A stretch of DNA of 64,000 bases, from contig JAJEEG010000006.1 in assembly GCA_022821085.1 (NCBI GenBank), forward strand, positions 1,571,330 through 1,635,329, given 5' to 3'. A program made the translations under genes and the position numbers. The stretch is from Candidatus Latescibacterota bacterium (GTDB lineage: Bacteria; JAAXHH01). The notes beneath the pieces are model-generated. The model ran no database searches, was not told the origin of the DNA, and saw nothing but the letters and a program-made list of their open reading frames with translations. Below, in pieces: positions 10,445 to 19,755 of the stretch (position 1 is its first letter; each line of letters begins with the position of its first letter).

Positions 10445-10612
10445 GTGCCGGATAAGAAGAAATCCCTGCTGCTGCGAATCAACACCGAGCTCTGGAATGA
10501 CCTCAACGCCTGGGCGAAGGATGAATTGCGTAGCGTGAATGCCCAGATCGAGTATATTCTACGGGCGGAAGTGCACAAACGGAAGAAACGGCGACGTCGC
10601 GGGGAAGATTGA
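10445..10612 (+). CDS. Small Arc-like ribbon-helix-helix protein (55 aa) paired with SPFH
   Basis: A GTG-started frame encodes 55 residues. It opens with [20 protein letters not shown], continues [19 protein letters not shown] and ends in a very basic tail ([11 protein letters not shown]). This fits the Arc/MetJ ribbon-helix-helix pattern: a short beta strand (SLLLRI), helix A, then [12 protein letters not shown] as helix B. It begins 27 nt after the SPFH stop, so the two are co-transcribed. Arc-like proteins bind DNA as dimers; how that relates to an SPFH membrane scaffold is not established. The upstream ribosome site (AGGGA) is modest. Confidence 0.8.
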   Translation: MPDKKKSLLLRINTELWNDLNAWAKDELRSVNAQIEYILRAEVHKRKKRRRRGED

Positions 10613-10740
10613 AGGGATCGAAACGTGTGCAGGTAAACATCTGCAGGTAGATTTTCGGAAACGCGTAGCGCGGCCTGGTCCGGGGGAGCTGTCCCGTATG
10701 GCGAAAGTGGAGCCGCGCGGTTAACCAGGAGGCCATCGGC

Positions 10741-11601
10741 TTGTCGGTAGAGACGAATACAGACCTGGACCGGTTCGAAACAACGGGTTTCGTGATCCTG
10801 AAGGGGTTCTACCCCGACGAGGCGGTGGAGGCGGCCCGGCGCGACGCCGGCGAACTGGTGGACCGGTTCGCTGACCGGCTGATGGCGGCGGGAAAGATCT
10901 CGAACGTCCACGCCGACGCGCCTTTCGAGACGCGCTTGGCCCGGATCTGCGAGGACGCTCCGGACGAAGCGCCCCATATCTTCCGCAAAGAACTCCACCT
11001 GGCGGGCATGTACGGGATTTTCTTCCACCCGCCGCTGCTGGATATCGTGGAAACCATCCTGGGCGACGAGCTTCGGCTGTACCCGAATTATTCCATCCGT
11101 CCCAAGTTGCCCGACCACGCCCCGACACTCGTCCTCTGGCACCAGGACGGGGGATATACCTACAAGGTCCACCGTGACGGTGATCACAGCGCCGAGACGG
11201 TGGACGCCCTGCGCATGATCAATGTCTGGGCTCCCCTAGTGCCCGCCCGCGAGGACAACGGGTGCATGCAGTTCATCCCCGGCACGCACCGGATCGGCAT
11301 GGCCCGGCACGAAGACCGCGAATTCTACCTCGAAATCACCCAGGAGGACCTGGCGCCCTACGTGGACCAGGCCGTGTCCATCGAACTGGATCCGGGAGAC
11401 ATCGTCCTCTTCCACAACATGCTCTACCACCAGGGACTGCCCAACCGCTCCGACCAGGTCAGGTGGAGCATGGACTGGCGTTACCAGGATGCGCAGCAAC
11501 CGACGCTGCGCAGCACGACGGGGCACCTCGCCCGCAGCCGCCAGCATCCCGACAAGGTCGTACGCGACGCCGGGGACTGGGTCCGCCGGTCGTTTCAGTA
11601 G
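10741..11601 (+). CDS. PhyH-family Fe(II)/2OG dioxygenase with canonical HQD site
   Basis: A 286-aa phytanoyl-CoA-dioxygenase-like protein started by TTG with AGGAGG 8 nt upstream. It has the full iron triad: H134-Q-D136 (LWHQDGGY) and distal His 230 ([10 protein letters not shown]), with Arg 236 or 241 as the 2OG anchor. FIPGTHR near 178-184 is the usual turn after the core strand. It is predicted to be an active oxygenase of unknown substrate. The ABC exporter genes follow after 31 nt in the same direction, so they may form one unit, perhaps modifying and exporting a compound, though nothing in the sequence proves that link. Confidence 0.88.
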   Translation: MSVETNTDLDRFETTGFVILKGFYPDEAVEAARRDAGELVDRFADRLMAAGKISNVHADAPFETRLARICEDAPDEAPHIFRKELHLAGMYGIFFHPPLLDIVETILGDELRLYPNYSIRPKLPDHAPTLVLWHQDGGYTYKVHRDGDHSAETVDALRMINVWAPLVPAREDNGCMQFIPGTHRIGMARHEDREFYLEITQEDLAPYVDQAVSIELDPGDIVLFHNMLYHQGLPNRSDQVRWSMDWRYQDAQQPTLRSTTGHLARSRQHPDKVVRDAGDWVRRSFQ

Positions 11602-11632
11602 CAGGTCCACGTCCCGCGAACAGGACGCTGTA

Positions 11633-12910
11633 TTGCTCAATCTCACTGATACCGGTCTCGTATTCCTCCGCGAACTCCGCGGCGCCCTGCGTGAACGCTC
11701 CATCGTCATCAACGTCGTCCTGGTGCCCCTGTTCATGTACCCGGTCCTCCTCTGGCTGGCCTACACGGGACTGTCCTTCGTCATCGGTCAGACGGAGAAC
11801 TTCACGGCCCGCGTGATGATCGCGGGCGACGTGGATAAAGGGGCGGCCCTCGTCCGCGAAATCGAGGCCGCGGACCGCATGGAACGCGTGACAGCCGCCG
11901 ACCTGGAAGCCGCCGGGGACGCGATTCGCGACGGCCGGCTGGATCTCCTGGTCGAACTCGTGCCCCGCGACAGGGGAAACGCGGACGACGTCGAAGTCCG
12001 GATGACCGGTGACTCGTCGAAGGACCGGAGCCGGATCGCCATGAGCCGGGTCGAAGACGTCGTCAACCGCCACCGGACGGCTTACCTGGAAAGGGCGGGC
12101 AGGGAGCGCGGGCTGTCCGGTCCGGCCTACCAGATGATCTGGATTGAACGGGAGAACGTATCCTCCAGCCGGGACATGGGACGTTTCATCCTGGGTATGG
12201 CGGTTCCCATCCTCGTCATCATCATGCTGATCGTGGGCGGCATGTATCCCGCCCTGGACGCGACGGCCGGAGAACGCGAGCGTTCCACCTGGGAGACCAC
12301 GTTGACGGCGGCGACGGACCGCGTCAATGTCCTCGCGGGGAAATACCTCTACGTGGCCGCGCTTTCGACCACGGCCGGCATGCTGAATTTCCTGGCCATG
12401 AGCCTGTCTATGCGCACCCTCATGGCGCCGCTCCTGGGCGACCGTATTCAGGACCTGAGCTTCACGATCCCGTGGTCCGCCGTTCCGCTGATCTTCGTCG
12501 TAATCGTACTCCTCGCCCTGTTCGTCTCCGCCTTCCTCATGGTCGTGGCCAGCTTCGCCCGGACGTTCAAGGACGCCCAGTCCCTGGCGGGGCCCTTCGT
12601 AACCGTCATGATCCTGGTACCCGCGGTCTTCATGCAGTTCCCCGGACTGGAACTCACGACCTGGCTGGCCTGCGTGCCCATCATAAACGTCTGCCTGGTG
12701 TTCCGGGAAGCCATCGGCGGCGTCTATCACTGGCCCCAGATCGGCCTCACCCTGGTGATGGAAGGCCTGTACATCTGGATCATTCTGCGGATCGCCGCGG
12801 CGATCACGCGCTACGAAGACATCATGACCGGCAGCTATGAAGGCGGGCTGGGCGGTTTCCTGAAACACCGGCTCCTGCGCCGCAACCCCTCAAGAGGATG
12901 GCAACCGTGA
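11633..12910 (+). CDS. ABC-2 type exporter permease (NatB-like)
   Basis: About 425 aa. One N-terminal membrane segment (LVPLFMYPVLLWLAYTG), a periplasmic domain of about 150 residues, then about six C-terminal segments (for example ILGMAVPILVIIMLIVGG) give the NatB layout. ERERSTWETTLTAA is the conserved permease-ATPase coupling region. The frame is open further upstream inside the PhyH gene, but hydrophobic permease-like sequence begins at the TTG at 11633, which I take as the start. The ATPase gene overlaps its 3' end. A second, larger permease follows, so the exporter is probably a heterodimer of unknown cargo. Confidence 0.82.
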   Translation: MLNLTDTGLVFLRELRGALRERSIVINVVLVPLFMYPVLLWLAYTGLSFVIGQTENFTARVMIAGDVDKGAALVREIEAADRMERVTAADLEAAGDAIRDGRLDLLVELVPRDRGNADDVEVRMTGDSSKDRSRIAMSRVEDVVNRHRTAYLERAGRERGLSGPAYQMIWIERENVSSSRDMGRFILGMAVPILVIIMLIVGGMYPALDATAGERERSTWETTLTAATDRVNVLAGKYLYVAALSTTAGMLNFLAMSLSMRTLMAPLLGDRIQDLSFTIPWSAVPLIFVVIVLLALFVSAFLMVVASFARTFKDAQSLAGPFVTVMILVPAVFMQFPGLELTTWLACVPIINVCLVFREAIGGVYHWPQIGLTLVMEGLYIWIILRIAAAITRYEDIMTGSYEGGLGGFLKHRLLRRNPSRGWQP

Positions 12911-13653
12911 ACGATCCCGTATTCGTGAAGGACCTGAGCAAGACCTATTTCGATGAATCCCGCGGTCCGGTGCACGCCGTGCGGCAGATCGACTTCACCT
13001 GCCGTCCGGGCGAGATCTTCGGGTTGCTGGGCGCGAACGGCGCCGGCAAGACCACGACGCTGCGCATGCTGACGACGATTCTCAAGCCCTCGGCCGGCAC
13101 GGCGAAGATCATGGGATACGACGTGGCGGAGGAACCCGTGGAAGTCCGCAGGCACATCGGGTTCTATTCGGCCACCACCGCGCTGTACCCCCGTCTGACC
13201 GCGAGAGAAACCATCGGGTTTTTCGCCCGGATCAACGGATACGACGCCTCCAGGACGCCCGCCAGGGTCGATGAACTGGTCGAGCGCTTCGGGATCGAGG
13301 AATATGCCCGTGCCCGCATCGACAAGCTCTCCAGCGGGATGAAGCAGAAGGTGGCGATCGCGCGGACCCTGGCCCATGATCCGCCGATCCTGGTCTTCGA
13401 CGAGCCCACCGTCGGCCTCGACGTGCTGAACGCCCTGGAAATGCAGGCCATATTGACCGAACTGAAAGCGCAGGGCAAGACCATCCTGTTCTCCACCCAC
13501 ATCATGAGCGAAGCGGAGAAACTGTGCGACCGGATCGCCATCATCCACGAGGGACGGATCCTGGCCTCAGGCACCCTTGAAGCGCTCCGCGAGCGGACCG
13601 GCGCGCACTACCTCGAAGACATCTTCGTCTCCTTTATCCAAGAGGCCGCATGA
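12898..13653 (+). CDS. ABC transporter ATP-binding protein (NatA-like)
   Basis: The 251-aa nucleotide-binding subunit of the exporter. Walker A GANGAGKT is at 45-52, signature LSSGMKQ at 144-150 (with S for the second residue and M in the tail of the motif), Walker B ILVFDE at 164-169 and the switch His at 201 (STHIMSE). The early extension of 20-30 residues and the ATTALYPRLTARE segment are NatA/CcmA-like. The ATG at 12898 overlaps the preceding permease by 13 nt, while a GTG at 12907 would give a 4-nt overlap. The next permease overlaps by ATGA. Confidence 0.93.
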   Translation: MATVNDPVFVKDLSKTYFDESRGPVHAVRQIDFTCRPGEIFGLLGANGAGKTTTLRMLTTILKPSAGTAKIMGYDVAEEPVEVRRHIGFYSATTALYPRLTARETIGFFARINGYDASRTPARVDELVERFGIEEYARARIDKLSSGMKQKVAIARTLAHDPPILVFDEPTVGLDVLNALEMQAILTELKAQGKTILFSTHIMSEAEKLCDRIAIIHEGRILASGTLEALRERTGAHYLEDIFVSFIQEAA

Positions 13654-15920
13654 ACCGCGCAAAGATCGGACTGCTGTTCAGGCACGAAATGCGCATGCTG
13701 CTGCGGGACCGCCGGACGGTGGTTTTGAGCATTCTCCTGCCGCTCCTCGTTCTGCCGGCGATCCTCTTCGGCTTCAAGTTCATGAACGAATGGCGCCAGG
13801 AACAGCAGGATACGACGACGTATCGCTACGCCGTGGTGGGCGCCTATGCCGACTCCGTCCGGACGCTCATCGCAAGGGGCGAACCGAGGGCGGCGGGCGG
13901 TCCGGCCGAGAACGGGGACCCGGCGGGGAACGGTGGTCCGAGCGGTCCGGGCGGTCCGGCCGAGAACGGGGACCTGGCCGAGGCCGCGGGTTCCGCCGAG
14001 ACCGGGGACGACGACCGGCGGCAGGCCTCGTTTCTGGAGGTGGAGGCCGCGATGCCCGATTCGAGCCTGGAAGCCGGCGACCTGGAATTCTACCTGGAAG
14101 CCCTGACCGGGTCCGAAGCCGATTCGCTCGACCTTGCCCGCGCCGCGGCCGACACCACCGACCCTGGAGATGAAGCCGACACAACGGAACCCGGGGTACG
14201 CGGGGACGAAGCTACAGGGATCGTGACCGTGGCCGACGAGCGGTATCCGGGCGTCCCCGTGGTCAGGGTCTACTACCGCGCCAACCGGGACAAATCCAGA
14301 AGGGGCAGCGCCCTGCTGGTGGACCGGATGGTGGACGCGAGGAAACAGGACCGCGCCGAAGCGCTGCTTGGACGAGGTTTCGAGGCGGACCCCGATGAGG
14401 CCATCCGGCTTTCAAGGGTGGACGTCGCCACGCCGGAGCAGGCGGCGGGGTTCTACTTCGGGCGATTGCTGCCGCTGCTGCTCGTCTTTCTCACGCTCAC
14501 CGGCGCGTCGGTGGCCGCCATGGACAGTGTCGCGGGCGAGAAGGAGCGGGGTTCCCTCGAAACCCTCCTGACCACTTCGGTCCGCCGGATCGAGATCATT
14601 GCCGCCAAGCAGATGACGATCCTGTCCGTCGCACTCTTCATCACCCTGGCGCAGGCGGGGAACCTCTTCGTGTACCTCGGCCTCGGGTTGATCGAACTCC
14701 CCGCGGAAATGGACATCGACGTATCCCCCGCCGCCGTGCTGGTGCTGTTCGCCCTGTACATCCCCGTAGCCATCGTGGTATCGTCCCTCCTGCTGCTGAT
14801 CTCGGCCTATGCGAAGACCTACAAGGAGACGCAGCTTTACCTCCTGCCGGTGTTTCTCGGACTCATGGTCCTGACGGCGGCGGGGTTGCTCCCGGCGGTA
14901 TCCCTGCGGTCGCTGATCGCCGTCGTGCCCGTCGCGAACGTCAGCGTGGCCGTACGGGAAATCATGGTCGGCCATTACGATATCCCCATGCTCCTTGTAG
15001 CCTGTGCGTCCATGCTGCTTGCCGCCTTCCTGATGCTCAGATGGTCGTCCCGCATGCTGGACAAGGAAAGGCTCGTCACCGCGCAGGACCTGGACGAGGC
15101 GGATCTGGCGGGCGGCGCCGCGCTGTTTCCCAGACGGGTGTTATTGTGGTTTCTCGGCATGTGGGCCATCGTCATCATCGCCCCATCGAACATAGACGCG
15201 CTGACCCGGCTCGAGGGGCAGTGGGCCTTCAACATGTTCGGTGTTTTCTTCCTGGGCTCGCTGCTCATGATCCGGGTACACCGGCTCGACTGGCGACAGG
15301 CCCTGGCGATCCGCCCGGTGCGGCCCCAGGTATGGCTGGCGGTGCTGCTCCTGGTGCCGTCGACCCTGTTGACCGGGATCTTCGTCGTGGGTCTGTCCAG
15401 TGTATTCCTGCCCTTCCCGGAAGAAATGCTGGAGCAGTTCGCCAGCGAGCTCCTTCCGGAAGACTTTCCCCTTTGGCAGATTATGCTCATGATGGCGCTC
15501 ACGCCCGGCATCGTGGAGGAGATGGCCTTTCGAGGCCTGCTGCTTCACGGGCTGCACCGCCGGCTGAGACCGGTCGTGCTCATCCTGGTAGTCGGCATTA
15601 TATTCGGATTGTTCCACCAGGCGCTGTTCCGCATCATTCCGACGACCTACCTGGGCGTGGTAATCACCACCGTGGCCGTCCTCTCCGGCTCGATCTTCCC
15701 TTGCATGCTGCTTCACGCGGGCAACAATGCCTTCGCCTTCCTCCTCTACCGTTATGGCGTCGAGATCGAGACCTGGCCCCCGGAGTTGCTCCTGCTGAAC
15801 GTGCCCGTGTTTGTCTTCGCGCTCTATCTGCTGTACCGGTACCGTACGCCCTACCCGGGCCTGTTGCCCTTCAGGAAAGGGGTACGCGGAGACCCGGCCA
15901 GCGAGCGCATGCAGCCCTAG
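13650..15920 (+). CDS. Fusion of NatB-like ABC permease and CPBP intramembrane protease
   Basis: 756 aa in two modules. Residues 1 to about 470 are an ABC-2 permease like the gene at 11.6 kb: an N-terminal membrane segment, a large periplasmic part, GEKERGSLETLLTTS and six membrane segments. Residues from about 490 to 740 are a CPBP (CAAX/abortive-infection type) membrane protease with E623-E624-xxx-R628, H656 in GLFHQ, and H689 with N692/N693 in LHAGNN, so the metal site is intact. Residues 73-112 are a Gly/Pro/Glu/Asn-rich low-complexity stretch built on a 25-nt direct repeat (13896-13920 and 13950-13974). ATGA overlaps the ATPase stop. The protease might process the exported cargo or control the transporter; neither is shown. 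Confidence 0.88.
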   Translation: MNRAKIGLLFRHEMRMLLRDRRTVVLSILLPLLVLPAILFGFKFMNEWRQEQQDTTTYRYAVVGAYADSVRTLIARGEPRAAGGPAENGDPAGNGGPSGPGGPAENGDLAEAAGSAETGDDDRRQASFLEVEAAMPDSSLEAGDLEFYLEALTGSEADSLDLARAAADTTDPGDEADTTEPGVRGDEATGIVTVADERYPGVPVVRVYYRANRDKSRRGSALLVDRMVDARKQDRAEALLGRGFEADPDEAIRLSRVDVATPEQAAGFYFGRLLPLLLVFLTLTGASVAAMDSVAGEKERGSLETLLTTSVRRIEIIAAKQMTILSVALFITLAQAGNLFVYLGLGLIELPAEMDIDVSPAAVLVLFALYIPVAIVVSSLLLLISAYAKTYKETQLYLLPVFLGLMVLTAAGLLPAVSLRSLIAVVPVANVSVAVREIMVGHYDIPMLLVACASMLLAAFLMLRWSSRMLDKERLVTAQDLDEADLAGGAALFPRRVLLWFLGMWAIVIIAPSNIDALTRLEGQWAFNMFGVFFLGSLLMIRVHRLDWRQALAIRPVRPQVWLAVLLLVPSTLLTGIFVVGLSSVFLPFPEEMLEQFASELLPEDFPLWQIMLMMALTPGIVEEMAFRGLLLHGLHRRLRPVVLILVVGIIFGLFHQALFRIIPTTYLGVVITTVAVLSGSIFPCMLLHAGNNAFAFLLYRYGVEIETWPPELLLLNVPVFVFALYLLYRYRTPYPGLLPFRKGVRGDPASERMQP

Positions 15921-16026
15921 CAATTGGTATTGCCTCGCAAGGCCCGCGCCCTTATATTGGCTCCGGTCAATTGCGATATCCGTGTTCCTGCCCTGACTTG
16001 GACGCCGGCTGCAATCCTTCCCGTAC

Positions 16027-16620
16027 ATGTCTCGATCCGCACAACATCCATTTCTTCTTTTTCTCAGGGTCATGCTGAAGAGCCCGCTGAGCGTTTGCGC
16101 GCTGACGCCCAGTTCGAGAATGCTCGCCCGGGCAATGGCCAGGGGACTGGAAATCAAGCCCAATGAATCCGTCATGGAACTGGGACCGGGAACGGGCGCG
16201 CTCACGGACCAGATCCGGCATATCCTCCCGGACAACGATGGATATATCGGTATAGAACTCGAACTGCGGTTCGTTCACCTGCTGCGGGACCGGTTCCCGG
16301 ACCTCCGCTTCGAACACGACACCGTCACCCGGGCGTTCCAGGTGCACACGGATTCGGGCGTTCCACCGGTCAAGGCCGTCATCTCCGGACTGTCCATATC
16401 CACCATGCCGGCCCATGTAATCGACGAGATCATCGGCAACCTGGACCGGCTCCTGAGGCCCGGTTCCGTATTCCGCATGTTTCAGTACGTCCACGCCTAC
16501 TGCCTGCCTTCGGCCGTGCGGTTCCGCCGCCGCATGAACCCACTGTTCTCCGACTACCGGTGTGAATCGCTTGTCGTACGGAACCTGCCCCCGGCTTTTG
16601 TCCTGACCTGGACCCGCTAG
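16027..16620 (+). CDS. SAM-dependent methyltransferase, PmtA/KsgA-like
   Basis: A 197-aa class I methyltransferase. SAM motif I is ELGPGTG at 51-57, and the acidic motif II comes at the end of the next strand (GIELELRF). The opening, with TPSSRMLARAM near 27-37, matches the small family annotated as phospholipid N-methyltransferase or rRNA-adenine-dimethylase-like. A VISGLSIS segment stands where the catalytic NLPY-like motif of rRNA dimethylases would be, arguing against rRNA modification. The N-terminus is hydrophobic, consistent with membrane association. The ribosome site is not clear. Confidence 0.8.
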   Translation: MSRSAQHPFLLFLRVMLKSPLSVCALTPSSRMLARAMARGLEIKPNESVMELGPGTGALTDQIRHILPDNDGYIGIELELRFVHLLRDRFPDLRFEHDTVTRAFQVHTDSGVPPVKAVISGLSISTMPAHVIDEIIGNLDRLLRPGSVFRMFQYVHAYCLPSAVRFRRRMNPLFSDYRCESLVVRNLPPAFVLTWTR

Positions 16621-16845
16621 CACTGGCGGTGCGCCGGCCACTGTTTTTCCGGCCGATATTTTAAAGTTTTGCCATGCACATTTGTAATATATGGTGATTC
16701 CCGTCGTGGCGTCGGCGGGCAAAGTGGATTGGCCGCGCCGCCATAGCGGATAATCGTCCATGATGTACGTGCTTGAAGAAAGACGCGGACCGTCGAAGCT
16801 TCCTTGTTCGATCTGCACTACGCACTGAAGGGAACCGCTGCAGAC

Positions 16846-19545
16846 ATGCATTTGAAATCTACCGTCCTGCCGATATTCGCCATGATGGCCTTTTGCTCGC
16901 TGTCCACCGGTACCGTTACCGCCCAGACCAGCGCCGACGGCCCTTCCGTCCCCGCCATGGAGGCGGCGCAACGGACCGGGCACATTTCGATCGACGGACG
17001 ACTGGATGAAGCGGCATGGGCGGCGGCCGTTCCCGCGACGCGATTTGTCCAGCGGGAACCCGTCGAAGGGGCCGAACCCGATGAAGACACGGAGATCCGC
17101 GTGCTTTACGACGCCGACGCCATCTACATCGGCGCCCGCATGTACGACGATCACCCCGAGCAAATCGGAAGGCAACTGGTCCGGCGGGACGAGCGGGGCG
17201 CCTTCGACCTGCTCTCCGTCTCCCTCGATCCGAACAATGACCGGCTTACCGGATACCAGTTCCGCGTGAGCGCCGCCGGTGCGCAGCGGGACGCGTACCT
17301 ATACGACGACGTGCGACAGGACGACGCCTGGGACGCCGTATGGGAATCCGCCGTGACGATCGACGAACTGGGCTGGGTCGCCGAGATGAGAATACCCCTT
17401 TCCCAGATGCGGTACGAGACGACGGACGGTCCCCAGTCCTGGGGCGTCAACTTCATGCGACGGTGCCTGGCCACGAACGAGACCATGGACTTCTCCCTGC
17501 AGTCCCGGCTGCGTTACGGAAGGGTAAGCGTCCTGGGCCGCCTGAACGGTCTGGTCCTGCCGTCCAACGCCAGACGCCTGGAGATCCGGCCGTACTCCCT
17601 CGGCAGCGCCCGGACCGCCGAGGCCGAGCAAGGGAACCCCTTCTTCGACGGATCGGACTTCAATGCGCGGGCCGGACTTGACGTGCGGTACGGCATCGGC
17701 TCTTCCTACCACCTCGACATGACGATCAACCCCGACTTCGGGCAGGTGGAAGTGGATCCGGCCGTCGTAAACCTCTCGGCCTTCGAGACGTTTTTCCGGG
17801 AACAGCGGCCCTTTTTCGTGGAAGACGCCCAGGTGTTCGAATTCGGCCTGTCGGGCCGGGACGAACTTTACTACAGCCGGCGGATCGGCCGGCAACCCCG
17901 GGGCGGCACGCCGGATGGCGCGGATTTCGCCGATATTCCCACGGAGACCAGCATCATCGGCGCGGCCAAGATCACGGGCCGGTCACCGGGCGGCGTGTCC
18001 TTCGGCGCCCTGGCCGCGGTCACGGGCCGGGAATCCGGGAAGGCCCATTCGGTTTTGGACCGCACCACCAGGGAGTTTACGGTCGAACCCCGCGCGGAAT
18101 TCGGCGTGCTCCGAGTCCGCCGGGACTTGAGGAACGGCGCCAGCCAGTTCGGGGCCGTCGGTTCGTTCATGCACCGGGCCCTTCCGGACGACGGCGCCTT
18201 CGACTACCTCACGTCCGAGGCGTTTTCCGGCGGGGTGGACTTCGAGCACAACTGGGGGGGAGCGCGTTCGCGGGACTGGGCCGTCTACGGCTACCTGGCG
18301 GGCAGCCGCGTACAGGGAAGCACGGATGCGATGATCCGGATTCAGCGGTCCAGCAACCATTACTTCCAGCGGCCTGACGCCACGAGTCTCGCCGTGGATT
18401 CCACCGCCACCTCCATGGACGGATACAACTGGCGCCTCCAGTTCGCCAGGCGGGACGGAAGCGCCTGGTCCGGGGCGGTCTGGTTCGCCGAGATAACGCC
18501 CGGGTTCGAGATCAATGACCTGGGATTCTCCCGCTCAAACGCCCGGCTCGACGGAGGCGCCCGCATCGAGTACCAGCACATCACGCCGGGACGCTACATC
18601 CGGAACTACGAGTTCAACATGTTCACTTTCTACAACTTCAACCACGAAGCGCTCGACGATCCCCTGTCCTGGTCGTCCTGGCGGAACAATTACAAGAACG
18701 GCCGGTTCTTCGCAGGAGCCAATATCGAATTTAACAACAACTGGGACATTTTCATGGGCTCCAGTTACAGCCCCACACAGTACAGCGATACCAGGACCCG
18801 GGGCGGGCCGGTGATGGAGGATCCCGGTTCCTATTCCTTCGACATCGGAGTCGGCACGGACCGCCGGAAACGGATCTCCCTGGAAACGGAAATCGACTAC
18901 GAAAACGTTCAGCGGGGCGGCCACGAGTGGGAAGCAGGGATCGAAGCCACGATTCGTCCGACGCCGAATTGGGAACTGGAGATCTCGCCGAACTTCAGCT
19001 GGGAACGCAACGCGGCACAGTATGTTACCCAGACCGATGCTCTGCCCTTCGCGCCTACCTACGGCAACAGGTACGTTTTCTCGGACCTGGAACGGAGGTC
19101 TTTTTCTCTCGAAACCCGGTTGAACGTGGCCTTTTCGCCCGACATGACCCTGCAGCTGTACGCACAGCCCCTGCTGTCCTCGGGCGATTATCTCAACTAC
19201 AAGCAATTGCTTCGCGGGAACAGCTTCGATTTCGACGTGCTGAACGAGGGAACGCGTTCCTTCATCGATCCGACGGACGGCTACCGTTACCTCGACTTCG
19301 ACGGGGACGGGATGCCGGACATCAATTTCTCGGACCGGGACTTCAACATCCAGTCCCTGCGCATGAACGTGGTGCTGCGCTGGGAGTACCGCCCCGGATC
19401 CCGGGTCTTCCTCGTCTGGCAGCAGACCCGCAGCGAACAGGCCGAAAACGGGGTGCTGGACATCGGAAGGGATTTCGGCAACCTCTTCGGCGGCGAATCG
19501 GAGAACATCTTCATCGTCAAGTTCAACTACTGGTTCGGCGTGTGA
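16846..19545 (+). CDS. CBM9-like / DUF5916 domain outer-membrane protein
   Basis: 899 aa from the ATG at 16846, which gives a clean signal peptide (MHLKSTVLPIFAMMAFCSLS, cut near VTAQTS); a TTG at 16804 would only add a non-signal extension. Residues about 45-230 form the CBM9-like carbohydrate-binding domain (ISIDGRLDEAAWAAA and IRVLYDADAIYIGARM are typical). The rest is the DUF5916 region, with many aromatic-rich strands ending in FNYWFGV, consistent with an outer-membrane barrel. It includes NPDFGQVEVDPAVVNLSAFE and RPFFVEDAQVFEFG. The function of the family is unknown, with uptake or surface binding of glycans suspected. No TonB box or SusD partner adjoins it. Confidence 0.87.
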   Translation: MHLKSTVLPIFAMMAFCSLSTGTVTAQTSADGPSVPAMEAAQRTGHISIDGRLDEAAWAAAVPATRFVQREPVEGAEPDEDTEIRVLYDADAIYIGARMYDDHPEQIGRQLVRRDERGAFDLLSVSLDPNNDRLTGYQFRVSAAGAQRDAYLYDDVRQDDAWDAVWESAVTIDELGWVAEMRIPLSQMRYETTDGPQSWGVNFMRRCLATNETMDFSLQSRLRYGRVSVLGRLNGLVLPSNARRLEIRPYSLGSARTAEAEQGNPFFDGSDFNARAGLDVRYGIGSSYHLDMTINPDFGQVEVDPAVVNLSAFETFFREQRPFFVEDAQVFEFGLSGRDELYYSRRIGRQPRGGTPDGADFADIPTETSIIGAAKITGRSPGGVSFGALAAVTGRESGKAHSVLDRTTREFTVEPRAEFGVLRVRRDLRNGASQFGAVGSFMHRALPDDGAFDYLTSEAFSGGVDFEHNWGGARSRDWAVYGYLAGSRVQGSTDAMIRIQRSSNHYFQRPDATSLAVDSTATSMDGYNWRLQFARRDGSAWSGAVWFAEITPGFEINDLGFSRSNARLDGGARIEYQHITPGRYIRNYEFNMFTFYNFNHEALDDPLSWSSWRNNYKNGRFFAGANIEFNNNWDIFMGSSYSPTQYSDTRTRGGPVMEDPGSYSFDIGVGTDRRKRISLETEIDYENVQRGGHEWEAGIEATIRPTPNWELEISPNFSWERNAAQYVTQTDALPFAPTYGNRYVFSDLERRSFSLETRLNVAFSPDMTLQLYAQPLLSSGDYLNYKQLLRGNSFDFDVLNEGTRSFIDPTDGYRYLDFDGDGMPDINFSDRDFNIQSLRMNVVLRWEYRPGSRVFLVWQQTRSEQAENGVLDIGRDFGNLFGGESENIFIVKFNYWFGV

Positions 19546-19582
19546 ATGCGGACATGCAGCCGGCCCCACACCCCGATGCGGC

Positions 19583-19612
19583 TTGACACGGGGACGTTTT
19601 TAGGGCCATATT
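19583..19612 (+). promoter_or_regulatory. Likely promoter of the DsbD-like gene
   Basis: Perfect TTGACA at 19583-19588 and CATATT at 19607-19612, 18 nt apart, lie about 145 nt before the DsbD-like start. The intervening leader shows no obvious structure. Confidence 0.45.
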
Positions 19613-19755
19613 GTACTTGGTGTATCTGATTCCACCGAATGAAAGTCCGGGCGGCCTTCGCGGGCCGAACTGGATTCACTGCTCGTCATCATAAATCGGC
19701 CGGCATCGATGAACCTGCATAGCGCGGCATCCATCCGCGCGACTCGAAACACGCC

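Noticed and set aside
11489-11632. N-terminal extension of the first ABC permease upstream of the TTG
   Set aside because: The added 48 residues are Ser/Arg-rich, overlap the PhyH gene in another frame and precede the normal permease start.
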